DNA of 64,000 bases, taken from contig NZ_JIAN01000005.1 of NCBI RefSeq assembly GCF_000688475.1, forward strand, positions 1,364,001-1,428,000. Reading direction: 5' to 3'. The translations under genes and the position numbers were made by a program. How positions within the stretch are numbered: position 1 is the first letter of the stretch; each line of letters opens with the position of its first letter. This DNA comes from Cellulomonas sp. URHE0023 (lineage in GTDB: Bacteria > Actinomycetota > Actinomycetes > Actinomycetales > Cellulomonadaceae). The notes under the pieces were generated by a model. The model had not been told where the DNA came from and did no database searches. It worked only from the letters and a program-made list of their open reading frames with translations. Positions 38,577 to 47,171 of this stretch are shown piece after piece.

Positions 38577-39485
38577 ATGACTGCACCCGTCGTCGTCGCC
38601 AGGGGACTGCGCAAGTCCTACGGCGACCTCACCGTGCTGGACGGCGTCGACCTCGACGTCGCACCGGGCGGGGTCCTTGCCCTGCTCGGCCCGAACGGCG
38701 CCGGGAAGACCACCACCGTCCGCATCCTCGCCACGCTCCTGAAGCCCGACGCGGGCACCGCCCACGTCGCCGGGAAGGACGTGGTCACGCAGGCAGCCGA
38801 CGTCCGGGCGTCGATCAGCCTCACCGGGCAGTTCGCGGCGGTCGACGAGCTCCTCACCGGCGTCGAGAACATGCGGCTCATGGCGCGCCTGGCGCACCTC
38901 GGCTCACGCGAGGTGCGCACCCGCAGCGACGAGCTGCTCGAGCTGTTCGACCTCACCGACGCCGGACGTCGCGTGGTCAAGACCTACTCGGGCGGCATGC
39001 GTCGGCGACTCGACCTCGCCGTCGGACTCCTGGGCCGCCCGCAGGTGGTGTTCCTGGACGAACCGACGACAGGCCTCGACCCGCGCAGCCGCAACGCCCT
39101 GTGGGACGTCATCCGGGACGTCGTCGCGGAGGGGACCACCGTGCTGCTGACCACGCAGTACCTCGAGGAGGCCGACCAGCTCGCCGACCGGATCGCGGTC
39201 ATCGACCACGGGCGCATGATCGCCGACGGGACAGCCACGCAGCTCAAGCGGGCCGTCGGGTCGGCGCACGTGCAGCTCGTCCTGCGGGACGGCGAGACCG
39301 AGCGCATCGCGACCGACGGGACCGTGCCGGACGTCCGTCGGATCCTCGCCGACGTCGAACGCCGAGGGGTCGCCGTCGACACCTGGGAGGTCCGCTCCCC
39401 CACGCTCGACGACGTCTTCCTGACGCTCACCGGCCGGCCGGCCGAACCCACCGAAGAGCTCGTCCTCGCCACTCAGGAGTCCTGA
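38577..39485 (+). CDS. DrrA-like ABC transporter ATP-binding protein
   Basis: A 302-residue ATPase with Walker A G-P-N-G-A-G-K-T-T, signature Y-S-G-G-M-R-R-R-L-D, Walker B V-V-F-L-D-E-P-T-T-G-L-D, and a C-terminal D-D-V-F-L-T-L-T-G typical of DrrA. AGGAG lies before the ATG. It is the first gene of a two-gene exporter operon divergent from the TetR gene, and its stop overlaps the permease start by 1 nt. It is a second, separate DrrAB system from the one at 6.9-8.7 kb. Confidence 0.93.
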   Translation: MTAPVVVARGLRKSYGDLTVLDGVDLDVAPGGVLALLGPNGAGKTTTVRILATLLKPDAGTAHVAGKDVVTQAADVRASISLTGQFAAVDELLTGVENMRLMARLAHLGSREVRTRSDELLELFDLTDAGRRVVKTYSGGMRRRLDLAVGLLGRPQVVFLDEPTTGLDPRSRNALWDVIRDVVAEGTTVLLTTQYLEEADQLADRIAVIDHGRMIADGTATQLKRAVGSAHVQLVLRDGETERIATDGTVPDVRRILADVERRGVAVDTWEVRSPTLDDVFLTLTGRPAEPTEELVLATQES

Positions 39486-40264
39486 TGACCACGATCACCA
39501 CGCCCCCGGCCCTGGGCTGGGGCGCCCACGACACCGCAGCGCTCATCTGGCGCTCGGTCCGCCGCTCCGTGCGGCAGCTCGACACCATCCTGCTCGCCGT
39601 CATGCTGCCGGTGATGCTCCTGCTGCTGTTCGTCTACGTGTTCGGCGGTGCGCTCGACACCGGCATGGACTACGTCGACTTCGTCGTGCCCGGCATCATC
39701 CTGCTGACCGCCGGGTACGGGTCCGCGAACACCGCGGTCGACGTCGCCACCGACATGACCGGCGGCATCATCGACCGGTTCAGGTCCCTGCCGATCCGCC
39801 CCACCGGCGTGCTGACCGGGCACGTCGTGGCATCGATGGTGCGCAACGCCGTCTCGACCGCGCTCGTGATCGGGATCGCGTTCGTCATCGGGTTCAGCCC
39901 GTCCGCGTCGGCCCTCGACTGGGTGGCCGCGCTCGGGCTCATCGCCCTGTTCGTGCTGGCGCTCACCTGGATCGCCGTGGCCATCGGCGTCGTCGCGTCC
40001 GGGCCGGAGGCGGCCAGCGGCTTCACGTTCATCATCTTGTTCATCCCGTACGTGTCCTCCGCGTTCGTACCGCCCGACTCGATGCCGTCGGTGCTGCAGA
40101 ACATCGCCACCTACAACCCGATCACCCCGCTGGCCGACACGGTGCGCGGGCTGCTGCTGGGCCAGCCGGTCGGTGACACGTGGCAGGCCGCGGTGCTCTG
40201 GTGCGTCGGGATCTTCCTGGTGGGTCGCGTCGCAGCCGGGCTGCTCTTCCGCCGGTCGCGCTGA
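39485..40264 (+). CDS. DrrB-like ABC-2 export permease
   Basis: A 259-residue membrane protein with six hydrophobic helices. The ABC-2 features P-V-M-L-L-L-L-F-V-Y-V-F-G-G near the N-terminus and Y-N-P-I-T-P-L-A-D-T-V-R-G near the C-terminus are present. It pairs with the ATPase just upstream. The substrate is probably a lipophilic or cationic compound and is not readable. A strong hairpin follows. Confidence 0.9.
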   Translation: MTTITTPPALGWGAHDTAALIWRSVRRSVRQLDTILLAVMLPVMLLLLFVYVFGGALDTGMDYVDFVVPGIILLTAGYGSANTAVDVATDMTGGIIDRFRSLPIRPTGVLTGHVVASMVRNAVSTALVIGIAFVIGFSPSASALDWVAALGLIALFVLALTWIAVAIGVVASGPEAASGFTFIILFIPYVSSAFVPPDSMPSVLQNIATYNPITPLADTVRGLLLGQPVGDTWQAAVLWCVGIFLVGRVAAGLLFRRSR

Positions 40265-40282
40265 CGGCTGTGCTCGAGCACG

Positions 40283-40311
40283 AGGATCCGCGCGGGCCGA
40301 CCGCGGATCCT
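40283..40311. terminator. Bidirectional terminator between the exporter operon and hrpA
   Basis: A perfect 10-bp stem (AGGATCCGCG at 40283-40292, CGCGGATCCT at 40302-40311) with a 9-nt loop lies between convergent genes. Confidence 0.75.
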
Positions 40312-40315
40312 TCGT

Positions 40316-43300
40316 CTATCCGCCCGCGGCGAGCGCCTTCTTGATGCGGGTCGTCGAGACGGGCGCGGGCGTGCCGAGCTGCTGCGCGAACAGGCTGACG
40401 CGCAGCTCCTCGAGCTGCCAGCGCACGGCGTCGACCGGCAGGCCCTTCTCCACGGCGTCGTCGTAGGCGGCCTCGACGTCCTGCACCTGCCACGCGAGGT
40501 CGGCGTCGCGCTGCGGGTTCTCCGCCGCCTTCACCAGCCGGTGCCTGGCGGCCCTGAGGTAGCGCGCCAGGTGGGGGAGCCGGTCCGCACCCACCTCGCT
40601 GACGAAGCCGTCGTGCACGAGGCGCTGCATCTGGGAGCGGACGTCCTGCGCGGTGGCCAGCAGAGCGAGGCTCGATCGGGCGCGGATCTCGGCGTCGAGC
40701 TCACGCTCGGCGGTGAGCGCCGCGACGAGGTCACCGACGATCGCGTGCACCGCATCCTCGAGGCCGTTGCGGACCGTGGTGCGCAGCTCGGCGTACGTCG
40801 CGGCGTCGCGGACCTCACGCTCCTGGCCGATCAGCCGGTCGATGGCGGCGAGCTGCACGTCGGCGACCAAGGCGTCGGTCGTGCGGTAAGGGCTCGAGGC
40901 CAGGGTCAGTGCCTGCGTGCCGCTCCAGCGGCTCGTGACGCGGGCGGTGGCCAGCCCGAGGTCGAGCAGCAGGAGGCGTCGCAGCCCGCGGTGCGCGGCG
41001 GCGGGGCGCTGGGACTCGTCGGCCAGCGAACGGACCGCGACCGTGCCGCCCTTCTCCTCGATCAGCGTCGGGTAGGCGCGAACCGTGCCGGCCTCCAGGA
41101 CCTCGGGGAGCTCGGGCAGGTCGGCGGGCCAGGTGCGCAGGCCGGTGCGGTCGAGCGAGACGAGCGGTTTGGCGACGGATGGGGCCGTGGGAGCGGGTGC
41201 GGCGGCCGTCGCGCTCGGGCTGGGGGCCTTCCCGGACGTGCGCGCTTCCTCCATCGCTGCCCGGACGGCCGTACGCACGGCGTCATCGACCGCCGACTGC
41301 GTCTGGCGCGCCAGCCGGCGCTGCAGCACCAGGAGGTCCTTGCCCTCGTCGACCACTCCCCCGCGATCGCCGACCACGCGGAACGTCATGCGCAGGTGCG
41401 CCGGCAGGCGGTCCTCGTCGAACGCGTCCTCGGGCACATCAACGTCGCGGAGCGCCTTCACAGCCCGTCGGAACACCTCCCGGAACGACGGCGCCGCATC
41501 CCCGGCCCGAACGGTGTCCTCCCAGTCCGCGGTGTTCGCGGTCATCCACTCCTGGACGGACCGCGCCACGTCCGGCGCGGGGACCAGCTGGACCCGCACC
41601 GGCTTGGGGAGCGAGCGGATCGTCGCCGTGACGAGCTCCTCGCGCAGGCCGGGGACCATCCAGTCGAACCCGTCGGGGGTCAGGCGCGCGAGCGTGGTCA
41701 GCGGGATGTGCACCGTGACGCCATCGGCCTCGGTGCCCGGCTCGAACTGGTAGGTCAGCGGCAGACGCAGGTCGCCCTGCGGCCAGCGGGACGGGAACGC
41801 GGACTCGTCGATCCCGCCGGCCTCACCGACCAGCAGCTCGCGGGTGAACGAGAGGAGGTCCGGGTCGTCACGGCGAGCGGTCTTCCACCACTGGTCGAAG
41901 TGCCGTGCGGAGACGACGTCGGAGGGGATGCGCTCGTCGTAGAAGGCGAACAGCGTGTCGTCGTCGACCACGAGGTCCCGTCGCCGGGCCCTCGCCTCCA
42001 GGCCTTCCGCCTCGGCCAGCAGACGCCGGTTCTCGTGGAAGAACTGGTGGTGCGTGGTCCACTCGCCCTGCACGAGCGCGTGCCGCACGAACAGCTCGCG
42101 GGCGTGCTCGGGGTCGACCTTGGCGTACAGGACGCGGCGGTTGGTGACGATCGGGACGCCGTACAGGAGCACGCGCTCGAACGCGGTGGCGGCGCCCTGC
42201 TTGGTGGACCACGCCGGCTCCGAGTACGTCCGCTTCACCAGGTGCGCGCCCAGGTCCTCGGCCCACTCCGGCTGGATGCGGGCGACGTCGCGGCCCCACA
42301 GGCGGCTCGTCTCGACCAGCTCGGCTGCCATGACCCACGCCGGGGGCTTGCGTGCCAGGCCGGAGCCGGGGAAGATCGCGAACCGCGCGCCGCGCGCGCC
42401 GAGGTACTCGTTGCGCGGGCGCTTGCTGGGCGGTCGCTTCCCGGCAGCGGGCGCCGCGACCTCCGTCGCCTCCTGCATGCCGATCTGGCTGAGCAGCCCG
42501 GCCAGGATCGCGACGTGGATGCGGTCGCCGTCCCAGGTGAGCCTGAGGCCGTCCTCCTCCATGAGCTTGCCCGGGGCGTTGACGACGATCCCCAGAGGCT
42601 TGGCCATCTCGCGCAGCTGCGTCACGACGTCCTGCCACTCGCGGATGCGCAGGTAGTTGAGGTACTCCGCGCGCACCTGGCGGCGGAACGCGGACCCGGA
42701 CAGGTCCCGTTGCTGGTCCTTGAGGTACTGCCAGAGGTTCAGGTAGCTGAGCAGGTCGCTCGTCGGGTCGGCGAACCGGCTGTGCGACAGGTCGGCCTTC
42801 TCGCGTTCCTCGGCCGGGCGCTCGCGGGGGTCCTGGATCGACAGCGCGGCGGCGATGATCATGACCTCGCGCGCGACGCCCCGACGGCCACCCTCGACGA
42901 TCATCCGTGCGAGGCGTGGGTCCATCGGGAGCTGGGCGAGCGCCTTGCCGGTCTCGGTCAGCCGGGCTCCGTCCAGCGCCCCGAGCTCGGTGAGCAGCTG
43001 CACGCCGTCGCGCACGGCGCGGGTGTCGGGAGGGTCGACGAACGGGAAGTCGCCGATCTCCTCGGGGGTCGCCGCGACGCCGACGGCGATCATCTGCAGG
43101 ATCACCGACGCCAACGACGTGCGCAGGATCTCCGGCTCGGTGTACTCGGGGCGCGCGTCGAAGTCGTCCTGCGAGTACAAGCGGATCGCGATGCCGTCCG
43201 CGACGCGCCCGCAGCGGCCCGAGCGCTGGTTGGCCGACGCCTGCGAGATCGGCTCGATGGGCAGCCGCTGGACCTTCGTGGCCTTGGAGAACCGCGAGAT

Positions 43301-44476
43301 GCGCGCGGTGCCGGGGTCGATCACGTACCGGATGCCGGGCACGGTCAGCGACGTCTCGGCGACGTTGGTCGACAGGACCACCCGCCGGTTCTGGTGGCGC
43401 TCGAACACCCGGTGCTGCTCCGCCGCGGACAGCCGGCTGTAGAGCGGGAGCAGCTCGACCGCCTGCGGGCTCCTGGGATCGGTGACCCTGGTTCCCAGGC
43501 TGCCCCTCAGCGCGTCCTCGGCATCGCGGATCTCCCGCTCCCCGGACAGGAACACGAGGATGTCGCCGGGCCCTTCGAGCATCAGCTCGTCGACCGCCTC
43601 GGCGATCGCGGTCATCGGGTCACGGTCCTCGGGCTTCTTGCGCTGACCCTCGACGGCCTCGGCGACGAGCGGCCGGTAGCGGATCTCCACGGGGAACGTG
43701 CGTCCGGTGACCTCGAGCACCGGGGCCGGTGTCCCGTCGGGCCCGGCGAAGTGCCTCGCGAACCGGTCGGAGTCGATCGTCGCCGAGGTGATGACGACCT
43801 TGAGGTCCGGGCGCTTGGGCAGCAGCTGCGTGAGGTACCCGAGGATGAAGTCGATGTTCAGCGACCGCTCGTGCGCCTCGTCGATGATCAGCGTGTCGTA
43901 GGCCCGCAGCATCGGGTCGCGCTGGATCTGTGCCAGCAGGATGCCGTCGGTCATGACCTTGACCAGCGTCTGCTCGGACGACGTGTCCGTGAACCGCACC
44001 TGGTAGCCGACGATCCCGCCCAGCGGCGCGTCGCCGGCGATCTCCTCGTTGATCCGCTCCGCGACGCTGCGGGCCGCGATCCGCCGAGGCTGCGTGTGCC
44101 CGATCTGCCCCTCGCGCCCACGCCCCAGCGAGAGCGCGATCTTCGGGATCTGCGTCGTCTTGCCGGACCCGGTCTCGCCCGCGATCACGACCACCTGGTG
44201 GTCGCGGACGGCCGCGGCGATCTCGTCGCGACGAGCGCTGACCGGCAGCTGCTCGGGGAACGTGATCGGGGGGACGACGACGGCCCTGCGGACCTCGGCG
44301 GCCCGCGCGCGGCGGGCTGCGGCGCGGGCGTCGTCGCTCGTCCCGGGCTGGTTGCCAGGTCGCTCGTTGCGAGGCTGCTCGTCTCGGCCCTGCCTGCCGC
44401 GAGCCCCCCGCCGTCTCGGGGGTCGCCGCCGCCCGGACCCGGACGGGTCGGCTGGGGCGGGTGGTGGCGTGCTCAC
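40316..44476 (-). CDS. hrpA: ATP-dependent RNA helicase HrpA
   Basis: A 1386-residue DEAH-box helicase implicated in RNA and ribosome rescue. An N-terminal basic tail (about 65 residues) precedes Walker A G-E-T-G-S-G-K-T-T (100-108), the DEAH box (199-202), motif III S-A-T, and motif VI Q-R-S-G-R-C-G-R. Helicase-associated, OB-fold and DUF3418 regions follow. The GTG start has GGGAGG upstream. A 1356-residue antisense frame over it is a GC artefact. Confidence 0.96.
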   Translation of the reverse strand: MSTPPPAPADPSGSGRRRPPRRRGARGRQGRDEQPRNERPGNQPGTSDDARAAARRARAAEVRRAVVVPPITFPEQLPVSARRDEIAAAVRDHQVVVIAGETGSGKTTQIPKIALSLGRGREGQIGHTQPRRIAARSVAERINEEIAGDAPLGGIVGYQVRFTDTSSEQTLVKVMTDGILLAQIQRDPMLRAYDTLIIDEAHERSLNIDFILGYLTQLLPKRPDLKVVITSATIDSDRFARHFAGPDGTPAPVLEVTGRTFPVEIRYRPLVAEAVEGQRKKPEDRDPMTAIAEAVDELMLEGPGDILVFLSGEREIRDAEDALRGSLGTRVTDPRSPQAVELLPLYSRLSAAEQHRVFERHQNRRVVLSTNVAETSLTVPGIRYVIDPGTARISRFSKATKVQRLPIEPISQASANQRSGRCGRVADGIAIRLYSQDDFDARPEYTEPEILRTSLASVILQMIAVGVAATPEEIGDFPFVDPPDTRAVRDGVQLLTELGALDGARLTETGKALAQLPMDPRLARMIVEGGRRGVAREVMIIAAALSIQDPRERPAEEREKADLSHSRFADPTSDLLSYLNLWQYLKDQQRDLSGSAFRRQVRAEYLNYLRIREWQDVVTQLREMAKPLGIVVNAPGKLMEEDGLRLTWDGDRIHVAILAGLLSQIGMQEATEVAAPAAGKRPPSKRPRNEYLGARGARFAIFPGSGLARKPPAWVMAAELVETSRLWGRDVARIQPEWAEDLGAHLVKRTYSEPAWSTKQGAATAFERVLLYGVPIVTNRRVLYAKVDPEHARELFVRHALVQGEWTTHHQFFHENRRLLAEAEGLEARARRRDLVVDDDTLFAFYDERIPSDVVSARHFDQWWKTARRDDPDLLSFTRELLVGEAGGIDESAFPSRWPQGDLRLPLTYQFEPGTEADGVTVHIPLTTLARLTPDGFDWMVPGLREELVTATIRSLPKPVRVQLVPAPDVARSVQEWMTANTADWEDTVRAGDAAPSFREVFRRAVKALRDVDVPEDAFDEDRLPAHLRMTFRVVGDRGGVVDEGKDLLVLQRRLARQTQSAVDDAVRTAVRAAMEEARTSGKAPSPSATAAAPAPTAPSVAKPLVSLDRTGLRTWPADLPELPEVLEAGTVRAYPTLIEEKGGTVAVRSLADESQRPAAAHRGLRRLLLLDLGLATARVTSRWSGTQALTLASSPYRTTDALVADVQLAAIDRLIGQEREVRDAATYAELRTTVRNGLEDAVHAIVGDLVAALTAERELDAEIRARSSLALLATAQDVRSQMQRLVHDGFVSEVGADRLPHLARYLRAARHRLVKAAENPQRDADLAWQVQDVEAAYDDAVEKGLPVDAVRWQLEELRVSLFAQQLGTPAPVSTTRIKKALAAGG

Positions 44477-44607
44477 GACCCCCCATCCTCCCAGGTGCGG
44501 CCCCGCGGCTGCGCCCTGATTCGCTCAGGGCGCGACGACGTTCTGGACGCCCTGGACAGGGTGCCGCCACCGCGCCGCCGCTGCAGGCCCGGCTCTACAG
44601 TGACCGC

Positions 44608-45093
44608 ATGAGCGACGACGGTGGCAGCGAGGGTGAGCGCCGGGCGGTCGCCGCCCTCGAGGCGTCGGGGATCCCGTTCGAGATCACCCGGCACGGACCC
44701 GTGGCTTCCCTGCAGGAGGCCGCCGACGCCCGCGGTATCGACCCGGCCGGCATCGTCAAGACCATCGTGGTGCGGCGAGGCGACGACGACTTCCTGTTCG
44801 TGCTCGTGCCCGGCGACCGCACGATCTCCTGGCCCAAGCTGCGCGCACTGCTCGGGGTGACCCGGTTGTCGATGCCCGACGCCGAGACCGCGAAGGACGT
44901 CACCGGGTACGTCCGCGGCACGATCACGCCGTTCGGGTCGCTGGTCGGGTGGCCCGTGGTCGCGGACTCGCGCGTGCCGTCGCGGACCGTGTCGATCGGC
45001 GGTGGTGCCCACGGCGTCGCGGCGAGCGTGGACGGGGGCGAGCTGGTGCGCGCCCTTGACGCGACCGTCGCGGACGTCACGGATCCGGAGTAG
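44608..45093 (+). CDS. YbaK/EbsC-family aminoacyl-tRNA deacylase
   Basis: A 161-residue protein with the YbaK fold that hydrolyses mischarged Cys- or Ala-tRNAPro-type substrates. The core K-T-I-V-V-R, F-L-F-V-L-V-P-G-D and G-T-I-T-P-F-G motifs are present, with the invariant Lys. TACAGT (44596-44601) is 6 nt before the ATG, a leaderless start. Substrate specificity (YbaK, ProXp-ala, other) cannot be read. Confidence 0.88.
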   Translation: MSDDGGSEGERRAVAALEASGIPFEITRHGPVASLQEAADARGIDPAGIVKTIVVRRGDDDFLFVLVPGDRTISWPKLRALLGVTRLSMPDAETAKDVTGYVRGTITPFGSLVGWPVVADSRVPSRTVSIGGGAHGVAASVDGGELVRALDATVADVTDPE

Positions 45094-45140
45094 CGCACCT
45101 CCGTGGAGGCGGCCTCTCCTTCGCCGGGGACGGACGAGTC

Positions 45141-45533
45141 CTACTTCGTCACGTAGCTCGTCGGTCGGACCGTGATGATCACGCGCTTGTGGGCGTCCGT
45201 GATCTCGTAGCTCTCCCCGTACCGCTTCTGCAGCGACTGGTAGAAGCTCGCCACCTCGTCGTCGGGCTCGACCTTCTCGACGACCCCGCGGACCTCCAGC
45301 ATCCGGTACGGGTCGTCCGGGTCGGCGATGGAGACGGCGACGCGCGGCTCGTGCGCGATGTTCTTGAACTTCTGGCGGGTGTTCGTGTGCGTGAACCGCA
45401 GGACCTCGCCGTCCCAGACGAACCACATGACGCTGCTGTGCGGGGCCCCGTCGGGCGCAACCGTGGCAAGGTGTGCGAAGGTCGGCCGGTCGAGAAGGTC
45501 GGCGTGGCTGGCAGGGAGCTCGGTGGTGGCCAT
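45141..45533 (-). CDS. PPOX-class F420-dependent oxidoreductase
   Basis: A 130-residue split-barrel protein. A-T-V-A-P-D-G-A-P-H-S-S and T-H-T-N-T-R-Q-K-F-K-N-I, then P-R-V-A-V-S-I, match the actinobacterial F420-binding branch (Rv1155-like). It probably reduces small molecules with F420H2. TAGCGT (45545-45540) lies 6 nt before the ATG. Divergent from the STAS gene. Confidence 0.85.
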   Translation of the reverse strand: MATTELPASHADLLDRPTFAHLATVAPDGAPHSSVMWFVWDGEVLRFTHTNTRQKFKNIAHEPRVAVSIADPDDPYRMLEVRGVVEKVEPDDEVASFYQSLQKRYGESYEITDAHKRVIITVRPTSYVTK

Positions 45534-45580
45534 GCGACGACGCTAACGCGGACCCGGGAACCTCGCGCGCGACATTCACG

Positions 45581-45609
45581 TTGGACCGGTATGGTCAACG
45601 TTCTACAAA
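45581..45609 (+). promoter_or_regulatory. Sigma-70 promoter of the STAS gene
   Basis: TTGGAC (45581-45586) and TACAAA (45604-45609) are separated by exactly 17 nt in an A/T-rich patch 26 nt before the ATG. I see no sigma-B-type box. Confidence 0.6.
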
Positions 45610-45634
45610 TTCTTTCTAAGGGGCTCACCAGGCG

Positions 45635-45961
45635 ATGGAGCTGATCGAGCGCTCAGCCGCGACCGGCGCGATCCGGGTCGAGGCCGTGGACGGCACCACG
45701 GTCGTCTCCCTGGTGGGCGAGGTCGACGCCGCGCTGCGTGACGACGCGAGCGCCTCGATGGCGCGGGCGCTGGTCACCGGGTCGCCCGTCGTCATCGACT
45801 CCACGGACGCCACCTTCATCGACTCCGCCGGTCTCGCGTTCGTGCTGCAGCTGTCCCGGGCCGCGTCCGAGGCCGGCATCGCCGTGTCGCTCCGCGACCC
45901 GCACCGGGTCGTGCACGACGTGCTCGACATGATCGGTCTGGGCGGCGAGCTGCCCGTCTGA
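45635..45961 (+). CDS. STAS-domain anti-sigma-factor antagonist
   Basis: A 108-residue SpoIIAA/RsbV-like protein. The phosphorylation site is Ser64 in F-I-D-S-A-G-L. Such proteins release a sigma factor by binding its RsbW-type kinase. No anti-sigma or sigma gene is adjacent, so it is an orphan whose partner lies elsewhere. AAGGGG precedes the ATG by 11 nt. Confidence 0.88.
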   Translation: MELIERSAATGAIRVEAVDGTTVVSLVGEVDAALRDDASASMARALVTGSPVVIDSTDATFIDSAGLAFVLQLSRAASEAGIAVSLRDPHRVVHDVLDMIGLGGELPV

Positions 45962-46016
45962 CCGTTCCCGGCGCGGGACGGCCGGGTCTGTCGGTGGGCT
46001 GGTTTACGTTCGCCGC

Positions 46017-47171
46017 ATGCGGTTGTTGCACACGTCGGACTGGCACCTGGGCCGGACGCTGCACGGGGTCGATCTGATCGGCCACCAGGCGGCGTACCTC
46101 GCGCACCTGGTGGACGTCGTGCGCGCGGAGTCGGTCGATGCGGTGGTCGTCGCAGGTGACGTCTACGACCGCGCGATCCCGCCCGTCGAGGCGGTGACGC
46201 TCCTGTCGGACACGCTCGCACAGCTCGCCGAGCACACCACCGTGGTCATCACGTCCGGCAACCACGACTCGGCGACGCGCCTCGGGTTCGGCGCCGGCCT
46301 GATGAAGGAGTCCGTGCGTCTCCGCACCCGCATCGCGGGCCTGGCGGCGCCGGTGGTGTTGGGCGGCCCTCGTGCGCAGAACGTGCTCGTGTACGGGATC
46401 CCGTACCTCGACCCGGACTTCGCGCGGGTGGACCTGGCGGACTCCCCGGATGCGCTGCTCGCCCGGTCGCACGAGGCCGTGACGACCGCCGCCATGCGAC
46501 GCGTGCGTGCCGACGCCGCCGCTCGCGGACCGGGCCGCGTGGTCGTCGCCGCCCACGCCTTCGTCGTGGGCGGGGAGGCGTCCGAGTCGGAGCGTGACAT
46601 CCGCGTCGGAGGCGTCGACCAGGTGCCGGCCGGGGTGTTCGCGGGGGCCGACTACGTCGCGCTCGGTCACCTGCACGGCCCGCAGAACCTCACGGGCCCC
46701 GAGGGCACCGTGCTGCGGTACAGCGGCTCGCCGCTCGCGTACTCGTTCTCGGAACGGCACCACGCCAAGTCGACCGTGCTCGTGGACCTGTCCGGTCCCG
46801 AGGTGTCGACCGAGCTGATCGCCGCCCCGGTGCCGCGACGTCTCGCGGACGTGACCGGGACGCTCGAGAACCTGCTGGCAGACGACCAGCACGCCGACGA
46901 CTGGGTGCGCGTCACGGTGACCGACGAGCACCGGCCGCTCGACCTGTTCCGCCGCGTCCGGGCGCGGTTCCCGCACGCCCTCGTGGTCCAGCACGTCCCC
47001 GCGACGGGCTCCGGACGCCGTCGCGCAGCGGCAGTGACCTCCGCGCACGACCCGCTCGAGGTCGCCGCCGACTTCCTCACCCACGCGACCGGACACGGCC
47101 CGACTCCCGCCGAGGTCGCGGTGCTGCGCCGCGCGTACGAGGACGTCGCCGACATCGAGAAGAGCGCCTGA
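46017..47171 (+). CDS. sbcD: Exonuclease SbcCD, nuclease subunit
   Basis: A 384-residue Mre11-type metallophosphoesterase that processes DNA hairpins and ends. Motifs H-T-S-D-W-H-L-G near the start, G-D-V-Y-D-R, G-N-H-D-S, and A-H-A-F-V...G-H-L-H supply the two-metal site. The ATG has TACGTT (46005-46010) 6 nt upstream, a leaderless start. Its stop overlaps the sbcC ATG. Confidence 0.95.
   Translation: MRLLHTSDWHLGRTLHGVDLIGHQAAYLAHLVDVVRAESVDAVVVAGDVYDRAIPPVEAVTLLSDTLAQLAEHTTVVITSGNHDSATRLGFGAGLMKESVRLRTRIAGLAAPVVLGGPRAQNVLVYGIPYLDPDFARVDLADSPDALLARSHEAVTTAAMRRVRADAAARGPGRVVVAAHAFVVGGEASESERDIRVGGVDQVPAGVFAGADYVALGHLHGPQNLTGPEGTVLRYSGSPLAYSFSERHHAKSTVLVDLSGPEVSTELIAAPVPRRLADVTGTLENLLADDQHADDWVRVTVTDEHRPLDLFRRVRARFPHALVVQHVPATGSGRRRAAAVTSAHDPLEVAADFLTHATGHGPTPAEVAVLRRAYEDVADIEKSA

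Noticed and set aside
40541..44611. A 1356-codon plus-strand frame across hrpA
   Set aside because: Same GC-bias artefact; no domain and no start signal.
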